The position numbers and the translations under genes were made by a program. This document shows positions 56,785-64,000 of a DNA stretch of 64,000 bases, one piece after another. Below the pieces are notes generated by a model. The model ran no database searches. It saw only the letters and a program-made list of their open reading frames with translations, and was not told where the DNA came from. The stretch is taken from the NCBI GenBank assembly GCA_963734965.1, contig CAVTJK010000004.1, positions 930,001 to 994,000 of the forward strand, written 5' to 3'. Each line of letters opens with the position of its first letter. Position 1 is the first letter of the stretch. The DNA is from UBA4742 sp963734965. Its GTDB lineage: Bacteria > Actinomycetota > Acidimicrobiia > Acidimicrobiales > Acidimicrobilacustridaceae.

Positions 56785-56830
56785 CGGGGCCCCTCCGACC
56801 TCTGGTTGGAGCGGGCCCCGACGGGGCCCG
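56785..56830 (+). terminator. Nested GC hairpins, terminator or attenuator
   Basis: CGGGCCCC-GA-CGGGGCCCG (56812-56830) is a strong hairpin followed by GTTTCGTTCC. An upstream segment CGGGGCCC (56785-56792) can pair with the same GGGCCCCG (56813-56820). The two hairpins exclude each other, a layout seen in attenuators. It lies 44 bp before the HD-domain gene; a plain terminator of the preceding small gene is the simpler reading. Confidence 0.5.
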
Positions 56831-56873
56831 GTTTCGTTCCCCTGCCACGAGCGAGCCGTGGCATCGTGGGTGG

Positions 56874-57572
56874 ATGAGTCGTGCCCCGTTCGCGTCGGTC
56901 GACGAGATCATCGAGGTGCTCGAGTCCCTCGATGGGCTGGCGAGCGACGACGTGGTCGCCGCCCTGCCCCACCTGCTCCAGACGGCCGAGCGCCTCGACC
57001 GCCTCGGGCCGACCGACGTCGAGCTGGTGGCGGCCGGGCTGGTCCACGACCTGGCCAGCGCCCTCGACATCCGCCAGCCCGATCACGCCACGGCCGGCGC
57101 CGCACTGGTCGGTCCGCTGCTCGGCCCGAGGGTCGCCGAGCTGGTTGGTGGCCACACCGACGCCAAGCGCTATCTGGTGACCGTCGAGCCGAGCTACGCC
57201 GATGGTCTCAGCGCCAACACCACCTTCACCCTCGTCGGCCAGGGCGGCTCGATGACGCCGGCCGAGGTCGAGGCCTTCGAACGTCGCCGGGAGTGCGCCG
57301 CTCTGGTCGCGTTGCGCCGGGCCGACGACGCGGCCAAGGTCCCGGGTGCGACGGTCCGCCCGCCCGCCGAGTGGCGGCCCCTGCTCGAGGCCGTCGTCGG
57401 CGTCAGCCCGACTAGCCGCAGGAGACGCCCTTGGGCGCTTCACCGGGCGAACGCCCGATCGGCGCCGTCGTGGTCGTCGAGGTCCCCGTCGATCCGGTGG
57501 AACCGGTCGAGCCGGCACCCGAGGTGGCCGCCGCTGACGGGTTCGACACACCCTGGAAGTCGGCCCCGATGA
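56874..57572 (+). CDS. HD-domain protein, PhnZ-like
   Basis: About 180 residues plus a non-homologous tail. Metal-ligand candidates are H33, H58-D59 (GLVHDLAS), H71, H94 (VGGHTDAKRYL) and D151, matching the spacing of PhnZ-type HD oxygenases that bind two irons and cleave phosphonates. The Y/E near residues 24-27 are less clear. The reading frame runs past 57415 across the end of the antisense LCP gene; a single indel there would put the stop at TAG 57415, and the last ~50 residues are low complexity. No other phosphonate gene is nearby. Confidence 0.7.
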   Translation: MSRAPFASVDEIIEVLESLDGLASDDVVAALPHLLQTAERLDRLGPTDVELVAAGLVHDLASALDIRQPDHATAGAALVGPLLGPRVAELVGGHTDAKRYLVTVEPSYADGLSANTTFTLVGQGGSMTPAEVEAFERRRECAALVALRRADDAAKVPGATVRPPAEWRPLLEAVVGVSPTSRRRRPWALHRANARSAPSWSSRSPSIRWNRSSRHPRWPPLTGSTHPGSRPR

Positions 57573-58925
57573 CGAGGCGCACCTGGCCCGACGCCAAGCT
57601 CGAGTCCTGCATCACCTGCGCGCCGCCGGCCATGTAGGCGGCGACCAGCTGGGCCTGGCTCTCGGCCCCCGACCCGTAGTACACGGTCGTCTGGCTGGTC
57701 GCGTCGGCGTTGCCCGTGCTCGTGACCGTGAACCCGTACTGACCGAGCTTGCCGTGGCCGTCTTCCCGGCCTCACCGGTGACGCCGCCGCCGTTCTCGAC
57801 CGACAGGGTGACCTCGGACGGCTTCACGTTCGACGGCGTCGAGGCCTTGGTGCGGAACACGTCGAGGATCGGCTGGGCCTCGTCCGTCTGCAAGATGCAG
57901 CACGTCGGCCCCGCCGTCGGTCACGTGCGGGCGTCGTCGGCAGCGTGTAGCTGACCAGCTTGTCGGCGTCGAAGGCCTTGTAGTCGCCCAGCAGCGACGA
58001 GCATGTCGCCGATGCTGAAGTTGCTGTCGACCTTGAGGTTCTTGATCACGCTGTGCACCAGGTTGTTGGTGGCGATGAGGTTGAGGCCGGTCGCCTTCGC
58101 TCGGCCCGGTCGATGACCTTGCGGATGAAGATCTGCTGGCGGGTGATGCGCCCGAGGTCGCCGGTGCCGTCGGACTTCCACTCGCCCGAGTCGGTGTCGT
58201 TGTACTGGAGCTCGCGGGACCGGGCGAACGACGAGGGCCTGTTCGCCGTTGAGCATGACGCAGCCGGCCGTCTCGATGTCGAGGCCCGAGTTGTTGTCGC
58301 GCATCGGCGTGTCGAAGTACATCGGCACCCCGCCGACGGCGTTGACCACGTCGCGGAAGCTCGTCGAAGTTGACCTCGACGTAGTGGTTGATGGGGATGC
58401 CGAAGTCCTGCTCGATCGTGTTGATCAGCGGCTGAGGACCGCTGTTGTAGGCGGTGTTGATGCGTTGGTTGCCGCCGGTGCCGTAGATCGGGATCCACAG
58501 GTCGCGGGGGAACGACAGCAGCTTGGCCGTGTGCTTGCTGCGGGTCGATGCGCAACACCATGATCGTGTCCGAGCGCTGCCCGCCGGTGGCGTCGACTGC
58601 CGCCCTTGAACACCTTGTAGTTCGGGATCGTACTTGCTGATGACCGCTGCGGCTGTCGGAGCCGACGATCAGGTAGTTCTGGGGACCGCCGGCCGAGGCC
58701 GCTTGGCCAGGTTCAGCTTCTCCTTGTGCAGCTGGCTGAACCGCCAGATGCCGTAGCCCGACGCCGGCGACGGCGGCCAGGATCGCCGAGCAGGACCACG
58801 ATGCCGATGCCCAGCACGACCCGCTGGCGCCAGGTGCGGCCGCGACGTCGGCGCGGGGCCGCATCGGGTGCGGTCGCCGGGCGGGGCGGATCGTCGAGCG
58901 CGCTCGACGATCGAGGCGGGGCCAT
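57412..58925 (-). pseudogene. LytR-CpsA-Psr (LCP) family wall-glycopolymer ligase, many frameshifts
   Basis: Membrane-anchored phosphotransferase of the LCP family that attaches glycopolymers to peptidoglycan. Recognisable pieces lie in several frames. ATG 58925 starts MAPPRSSSALDDPPRP and a membrane helix near 58800. NYLIVGSDSRSG, QRSDTIMVLRID and MVNAVGGVPMYFDTPMRDNNSG with TAGCVMLNGEQALVVR are LCP core motifs. LVHSVIKNLKVDSNFSIGDM and the C-terminal LytR_C-like VRLVIGADFQGVSNPS follow. At least seven frame changes in 1.5 kb; poor local sequence is the likely reason. Confidence 0.8.
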
Positions 58926-58938
58926 GAAGTAGGCAAGG

Positions 58939-60310
58939 CTAGCGGGACCGTGCGCCGACCAGGTCACCCTGACGGGTGACGGCCGCCACCTTCCTCACCT
59001 GCGGCTCTGCGCTCACGGTCACTGGTCGCCGCGCCGGCTTCGGCTCCCTGGTCGCCGGCTTGGTCGCCGCCGCCGGCTTCGGCTCCTTGGGCAGGCCGAG
59101 GACCCGCTCGCCCACGATGTTGCGCTGGATCTGCGAGGTCCCGCCCCAGATCGTCTCGGAGCGGGAGAAGAAGAACGACGACTGCAGCACCGACGACGGG
59201 TAGTGCGCGCTGGTGCGCCGGGCGCCGTAGCCGGGAACGGACTCCTCGACGTCGGGATCGCCGGTGAGGATCTGGCCCTCGGGACCCAGCACGTCGATGG
59301 CCAGGTTCATGACGTGCTGGTGGTACTCGCTCCAGAACATCTTGTTGGTGGCGCCGAGGGCGGCCACGCCGAGGTCCTTGCGGTTCTGCACGCACCGACG
59401 GTGAGCGTGCGCAGGCCGTTGATGCGCATGATCTGCACCTTGGACCAGGCCTTGGCCAGCTCCTGGCGCACGAGCGGATCGTCGGTCTGGCCGCTGCTCA
59501 CGGGCCTTCTCGATGATGACCTCGAGCTCCTTCTCGAAGCGACGGTGGCCGGTGGTGGCCGACGTGCCCCGCTCGAAGCCGAGCGTGGTCATGGCCACCT
59601 TCCAACCGTTGTTGACGCCGCCGACGACGTTGTCCTTCGGGACAGCGGGCGTCGGTGAAGAACACCTCGGCGAACTCGGCGGCGCCGTCGATCTGCTGGA
59701 TGGGTCGGACCTCGATGCCCGGCTGCTTCATCGGGCAGAGCAGGTACGAGATGCCGGCGTGCTTCGACGCGTCGGGATCGGTGCGGCAGAGCACGAAGAT
59801 GTAGTCGGCGATGAAGCCCTGGGTCGTCCAGATCTTCTGGCCGTTGATCACCCACTCGTCGCCGTCGAGCACGGCCTTGGTCGACAGCCCGGCCAGGTCG
59901 GAGCCGGCGTCGGGCTCGCTGAAGCCCTGGCACCACGCGATCTCGCCCGAGAGGATCTTGGGCAGGAAGAACTTCTTCTGCTCCTCGGTCCCCCACTGCA
60001 GGATCGTCGGGCCGACCAGCGTGTCGCCGAAGAAGTCGGCCCGCAGCGGCGCGCCGGCCCGGGCGAACTCCTCGTTGAGCACCACCGCCTCCATGGTCGA
60101 GAGGCCCTTGCCGCCGTACTCGTCGGGCCAGGTGGCGCAGATCCAGCCGCCCTCGAACAGCGTCTGGGTCCACTCCTTCTGGAACTGGACCTTGGCCTCG
60201 GCGTCCATCTCGAAGCCGGGCTCGAACCACCCCTCGGGCAGGTGCTCCTCGAGCCACGGGCGGATCTCGATGCGGAAGGCCTCGGCCTCGGGGGGATAGG
60301 TCAGGTCCAT
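58939..60310 (-). CDS. Acyl-CoA dehydrogenase, frameshifted
   Basis: FAD enzyme of acyl-CoA beta-oxidation. ATG 60310 (MDLTYPPEAEAFRIEIRPWL). Family signatures: WCQGFSEPDAGSDLAGL, YIFVLCRTDPDASKHAGISY, then in other frames TLGFERGTSATTGH and SETIWGGTSQIQRNIVGERVLGLP. It is interrupted near 59650 and again near 59400-59500. A C-terminal basic extension (KPAAATKPATREPKPARRP) is unusual. Divergent from the F420-type gene with 112 bp between, so possibly co-regulated. Confidence 0.85.
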
Positions 60311-60421
60311 GCCCCCATGATTGCCGACCTGCTGGCCCGGCGATAATCCGCCGGCGCTCGACCGGCGAGCCGCCCGATGGCCGCCTCCGGATCCGGCTCG
60401 TCCCATCTCGAGGCTCCGGGG

Positions 60422-61621
60422 ATGGCCATCACCGACGAGGCTGCCAACCAGACCGCACCGGCCCCGGCCCGAGAGCGCTGGACCTTCCAGTGGAAGGAGC
60501 TCTACGACGAGGTCATCACCAGCGGCCTGTGCACCGGGTGCGCCGGCTGCGTGATCTCGTGCCCCCACGACGTGATCGGCTACGACCACGAGCAGGGCGG
60601 CTACAAGCCCTTCCACCTCGAGGAGGAGCTCGGCCTCGACGACTGCATCCACGGCCAGAAGGGCTGCACCTCGTGCACCCGGGCGTGCCCCCGCTTCCGG
60701 GCCTGGGAGCCCGAGGCCAACGAGCACCTCTTCGACCGTGAACGCCAGCCCGACGAGGTGGCCGGCATCTACTCCGACATCCTGTTGACCCGGGCCAGCG
60801 ACGACATGGTCCACCGGATGGGCCAGGACGGCGGGCTGGTGTCGGCCATCCTCATCTGGGCCATGCAGGAGGGCTACATCGACGCCGCCCTGACCTCGTT
60901 CCTCGACGGCGCGGCCGGCGACTGGAAGGCCAAGCCCGGCGTGGCCGCCACCCGCGACGAGGTGCTCGCCTCGGCGGGGAGCCGCTACACCTACTCGGCC
61001 AACACGCTGGCCCTGCGCCGAGGCGCTCGAGCGGGGCTTCATCGAAGCTGGCCCTGGTCGGCATGAGCTGCCAGTCGTCGGTGCCGCCGGTGATGTGGCA
61101 CCGCAAGATCGGCAAGATCAGCAAGCCCATCGTCTTCAACATCGGTCTGCTCTGCTCGAAGACCTTCGACGACGCCATCTTCGAGGAGCTGTTCGAGGCC
61201 AAGTACGGCCTGCACAAGCAGGACATGGTCAAGATGAACATCAAGGGCGTGTTCCAGATCTGGATGCGCGACGGCGGCTACCACGAGATCAACCTCAAGG
61301 AGTGCCACGCCTGGACGCGCGAGGGCTGCAACTCACTGCCCTGACTTCGCCGCCGAGCACGCCGACATCTCGACCGGCGGCATCGGCAAGGACAACGACT
61401 GGACGCTGACCATCGTGCGCACCGATCTCGGGCGCGAGATCATCAAGCGGATGATCGCCGACGGGTCGATCATCTCGCGGCCGGCCGACGAGGATCCGGC
61501 CGCCATCGCCCTGATGCGCAAGCTGGCCGAGAAGAGCCGCGAGCGCTGGCCGACGTGGGCCAACCCGGCCGTGCGGGTCGGACTGCCCGACCCCAAGGTG
61601 AAGGCCAAGGCCAAGGCCTAG
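60422..61621 (+). CDS. Coenzyme F420 hydrogenase/dehydrogenase beta-subunit family protein, frameshifted
   Basis: About 400 residues from ATG 60422. Two ferredoxin-type cluster motifs: CTGCAGCVISCPHD and CIHGQKGCTSCTRACPR. The F420-type domain includes RMGQDGGLVSAILIWA and MSCQSSVPPVMWHRKIGK. Frame breaks lie near 61030-61050 and at 61334 (AACTCACTGCC; removing the T gives EGCNHCPDFA). The C-terminus is ISTGGIGKDNDWTLTIVRT. Uses F420 or flavin for electron transfer; F420 is widespread in actinobacteria. Divergent from the acyl-CoA dehydrogenase. Confidence 0.82.
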
Positions 61622-61654
61622 AGGCTCGGCCGCGCTCGGGCCTGTCGGGCTGAG

Positions 61655-62119
61655 CTAGTTGCTCGGCTTGACCGTGGTCGGTCCGCCGCTCGACTTGGCC
61701 GTGGTCGTCGGCGCGCCCCGGTACCCCTCGCTGCCGCACTTCTCCTGGAAGGCGTCGGTCAGGCTGGACGGCAGGCTGTTCGGATCGTTCTTGAGGGCAT
61801 CGTTGATCTGGATGAACGTCTTGCCCGTGTAGTCCTTGAAGGTCTGGCCATCACCCCGGGCCTTCTTGTCAGCGGCTGACGCGGGGATCGAGGCCGTCGT
61901 CACGTTGTAGAGGCAGTCGCACAGGTCGGTCGACGCCAGTGTCGTGCCCGTGCCCCCGCCCGTGCAGCCCTGGACGAAGTTGTCCTTGGTCACCGAGTTG
62001 TAGTGCTGGGGCGTGTTGTCCTCGTGGCAGGCGGTGGCCACCAGGGCCAGCGCCGCGATCATCACCACGAGCAGAGGCGCCCGGCGGCGCGAGCGGGAGG
62101 GTGCAGCAGGAACGAGCAT
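61655..62119 (-). CDS. Small lipoprotein
   Basis: 154 residues. Basic n-region (PSRSRRRAP), hydrophobic helix and a lipobox LVATAC at residues ~26-31. The mature part is Thr/Ser/Gly-rich with several cysteines (QGCTGGG, LCDCLYNV, FQEKCGSEG) that may form disulfides. No known domain. The tail is Thr/Lys/Gly-rich. Surface-anchored, function unknown. Its ATG (62119) lies 55 bp from the repeat island. Confidence 0.7.
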   Translation of the reverse strand: MLVPAAPSRSRRRAPLLVVMIAALALVATACHEDNTPQHYNSVTKDNFVQGCTGGGTGTTLASTDLCDCLYNVTTASIPASAADKKARGDGQTFKDYTGKTFIQINDALKNDPNSLPSSLTDAFQEKCGSEGYRGAPTTTAKSSGGPTTVKPSN

Positions 62120-62173
62120 GGGGAGCGGCGGCCTCGGACGGTCGATTCAGGTCGGCCGACACCGTACTCGCTC

Positions 62174-62403
62174 TGCTGTGTCCTCCGGTCGGCGGGGAGG
62201 CTTGCTATGTCCTCCGGTCGGCAAGTCTCCCTCCGGACGGGCTTCGCCCATCCGGGTGTCATCGTGCGAGCGTCTCCGCACCGCTCCGACGCTAGGTCGC
62301 GATTGTCCGGGTAGGCGCAGCCCGCCAGGGCGGAGCCGCAAGCGGCGTGACACCCAGATGGCGAAGCGCTCGCAGGGAGGCTCTGCCGACCGGAGAGCCA
62401 AGC
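62174..62403. repeat. Imperfect inverted repeat island related to the 34-kb repeat
   Basis: TGCTxTGTCCTCCGGTCGGC is directly repeated at 62174-62193 and 62203-62222 (29-bp period), next to a GGACGGGC-TTC-GCCCATCC hairpin (62235-62253). The reverse complement matches the core-plus-two-tags layout at 33983-34154. A degenerate inverted copy of the whole (TGACACCCAGATGGCGAAGC ... GCCGACCGGAG) lies at 62348-62403. Non-coding. Confidence 0.65.
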
Positions 62404-62405
62404 AA

Positions 62406-62813
62406 TCAGGCCAGTCGCCGGTAGTTCTCGAACACGATGACCTCGGCGTCGGCCGCGTCCTCGTGGTCGGCATCGCACGCCACCCGGGCCAGGTAGGCCA
62501 GATGGGGGGCTTCCGCGGCCAGATCGATGATCTTGGCGTCACGATCGGGGGCCTGGTCATCGGAGGCGCCGTCGGCGACCTCGAGGGACGGAGCCGAGGC
62601 CTCGCGGGCCAGGGCGACGGCGCTGGCCATGGCCGACCACAGGCCGTTCGGGCCCCGCGGTCCACACACCTTCTGCGGTTCCATCGACTCAACTCCGGGG
62701 TCGGGCTCCAGATCGTCGGCCCGCATCCAGTTCATCGATGGCCACACATCCACGGTGGCAGGTGACTGGGTCAGGTCGATCCGGCGGATGCTCGCTCGCA
62801 TGCAGGCCATCAT
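62406..62813 (-). CDS. Hypothetical protein
   Basis: About 135 residues from the ATG at 62813 (several Met codons nearby; start uncertain). No signal, membrane segment or known motif; acidic with Ala-rich helices (AMASAVALAREASAPSLEVA, DLAAEAPHLAYLARV) and a Trp pair at the N-terminus. The stop is directly after the repeat island. I do not recognise it; coding is supported only by length and codon pattern. Confidence 0.45.
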   Translation of the reverse strand: MMACMRASIRRIDLTQSPATVDVWPSMNWMRADDLEPDPGVESMEPQKVCGPRGPNGLWSAMASAVALAREASAPSLEVADGASDDQAPDRDAKIIDLAAEAPHLAYLARVACDADHEDAADAEVIVFENYRRLA

Positions 62814-62967
62814 GGAGATGTGCTCTCGTCCCCGGATGAGGCCGACGACCCAAAAGGCGCACAAATGGGTCAGACGAATCGGGCTCCATGAGCCGGATGC
62901 ATCGGCGCCCGTGAGTCGGATGCACCACCACCCGGACACCCCCGTGGGTCGAATGGCCCGGGCGGCG

Positions 62968-63657
62968 TCAGCCTGGTGCTGCCGCCAGCGCGCGAGCGCG
63001 TCCGAATATGTCGTCGAGCATGGTCTCGGTGAGCCGTCCGGTGAAGGTGTTCTGCTGGCTCACGTGATACGAGCACAGGATCGTGCGCCTCGAGCTGTCA
63101 CTCGGCGCGACGGGAACCTCGAGGCCATGAGCGAAGCGAGGCCGAGGCCGCACCTCGACACCCAGCAGCCGACAGACCGAGTCGTAGGCGATCTGTCCGA
63201 GGGCGACATACACGCGGGCGGCGGCGAGCAAGGCCAGCTCGCGGTCGATGAACGGTCGGCACTCGTCGCGTTCGGCCGGCGTGGGCTTGTTCGCTGGTGG
63301 CGCACAGCGGACCGGAGCGGTGATGTAGGCGCCGGTGAGGACGAGCCCGTCATCGCGGCTGGTGCTCTCGGGCTGGTTGGCATAGCCGGCGCGCCACAAC
63401 GCCCGATAGAGCCATTCCCCCGACCGATCACCGGTGAACATCCGCCCAGTGCGATTGGCGCCGTGGGCGGCGGGCGCCAGCCCGATCACCACGACCGAGG
63501 CGTCCGGATCGCCGAAGCCGGGTACCGGCCGGCCCCAGTACTCCTCGAGCCGAAAGGCGGCCCGCTTGGTGACCGCCACCTCCTCGCGCCAGGCAACGAG
63601 TCGGGGACACGCTCGACACGACACGATCTCGTCGCGGAGCTCGGAGAGCGAATCCAT
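62968..63657 (-). CDS. udgB: Uracil-DNA glycosylase, family 5 (UdgB-like)
   Basis: 229 residues. Motif A GLAPAAHGANRTGRMF and motif B SYHVSQQNTFTGRLT are those of family 5 UDG. Cysteines at 14 and 17 plus two later ones (RCAPP, ILCSYH) can bind a [4Fe-4S] cluster. Removes uracil and some damaged bases from DNA in base-excision repair. Divergent from the histidine phosphatase, 85 bp away. Confidence 0.92.
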   Translation of the reverse strand: MDSLSELRDEIVSCRACPRLVAWREEVAVTKRAAFRLEEYWGRPVPGFGDPDASVVVIGLAPAAHGANRTGRMFTGDRSGEWLYRALWRAGYANQPESTSRDDGLVLTGAYITAPVRCAPPANKPTPAERDECRPFIDRELALLAAARVYVALGQIAYDSVCRLLGVEVRPRPRFAHGLEVPVAPSDSSRRTILCSYHVSQQNTFTGRLTETMLDDIFGRARALAAAPG

Positions 63658-63742
63658 TTCGGCAGGTTACGGGTACCTTGGGTGGCCTTCTCGCCTGGGT
63701 GACCGTTCACCGCCATCAGGACCGCCGAGCCGATCGTTGCTG

Positions 63743-64000
63743 ATGCCCTCTACTGCCAAGTCCAAGACGAAGCCCAAGCCCGTGCCGGCGACGACCGTGC
63801 TGCTCGTCCGTCACGGCCAGACACCGTCGACGGGTACCACCCTCCCCGGCCGCGCCCGCGGCTTGCATCTGGCTGATGCCGGACGCGGCCAGGCCGAGGC
63901 GGCCGCGAGCCGGATCGCCAAGCTCGACAAGGTGGCCGCCGTCTATGCCTCGCCGCTCGAACGGACGCGAGAGACCGCCGCGCCCATCGCCAAGGCGCTG
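63743..64000 (+). CDS. Histidine phosphatase (MSMEG_4193-type phosphomutase-like), 3' truncated by window edge
   Basis: 86 codons reach the window end. After a basic N-terminus (MPSTAKSKTKPKPVP) comes TTVLLVRHGQTPSTG, the RHG phospho-acceptor motif, then LPGRARGLHLADAGRGQAEA and YASPLERTRETA. The pattern is closest to the MSMEG_4193 phosphomutase-like family of actinobacteria. The second catalytic His lies outside the window. ATG 63743 is the likely start. Confidence 0.8.
   Translation, partial: MPSTAKSKTKPKPVPATTVLLVRHGQTPSTGTTLPGRARGLHLADAGRGQAEAAASRIAKLDKVAAVYASPLERTRETAAPIAKAL

Noticed and set aside
57415..57572. C-terminal extension of the HD-domain protein
   Set aside because: The last ~50 residues are low complexity and antisense to the LCP gene; probably a frame artefact.

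Overview
The window is strongly GC-rich with dense, often overlapping genes. It carries the conserved actinobacterial housekeeping order known from Mycobacterium (argS-lysA-hom-thrC ... rho-rpmE-prfA-prmC ... wecA-atpI-atpBEFHAGDC), broken up by unrelated inserts. DUF222/HNH genes, a coenzyme-F420-type iron-sulfur oxidoreductase, WecA and LCP cell-wall genes, and frequent GTG starts also point to Actinomycetota. My best guess is an Acidimicrobiia-like lineage, but nothing here fixes the class.

Layout: 1-6.7 kb holds single metabolic and nucleic-acid genes (SDR, Dabb, 2'-5' RNA ligase-like, PPK2, DUF222/HNH, proline iminopeptidase, macro domain, methyltransferase). 6.7-9.3 kb is an ABC-2 exporter with a divergent TetR regulator and three palindromic operators between them. 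9.3-23.2 kb is one long minus-strand run: LMW phosphatase, glyA, wecA, a PIG-V-like glycosyltransferase, a methyltransferase, a peroxiredoxin, then the complete F1Fo ATP synthase operon. 23.2-27.4 kb is an insert (thiolase-like protein, cNMP-binding protein, dehydrogenase, zinc-ribbon membrane protein) sitting between the phosphatase and prmC. 27.5-33 kb is prmC-prfA-hypothetical-rpmE-rho. 33-38.7 kb holds a second ABC-2 exporter whose 3' end is built of repeats, a small kinase-like ATPase, a ClpN/HTH protein with palindromes at its start, a second DUF222/HNH gene and an MtfA-like peptidase. 38.7-40 kb has an RCC1-repeat lipoprotein and a deletion remnant of a paralogue. 40-48.5 kb is the aspartate-family amino-acid cluster (apgM-like putative homoserine kinase, thrC, hom, lysA, argS) with tRNA-Arg. 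48.5-64 kb is accessory: TetR/hydrolase pair, a Tat-exported methylamine-dehydrogenase-light-chain-like protein with C-terminal repeats, a MacB-like exporter, sulfatase, HD-domain protein, LCP protein, acyl-CoA dehydrogenase, F420-type protein, lipoprotein, a repeat island, uracil-DNA glycosylase and the start of a histidine phosphatase.

Many genes, including normally essential ones (prfA, prmC, lysA), carry single-base frameshifts, several of them as GG/CC read as GGG/CCC. I read most of these as sequence or assembly errors rather than real pseudogenes. They are worst at 57.4-61.4 kb. Frameshifted genes are given as whole spans.

The regulatory and structural signals I trust most are the triple operator at 8.6 kb, SOS-box-like palindromes in front of both DUF222/HNH genes, paired palindromes in front of the ClpN/HTH gene, the TACAGTGTA pair at 49.35 kb, and a repeat family shared between 34.0 and 62.2 kb.
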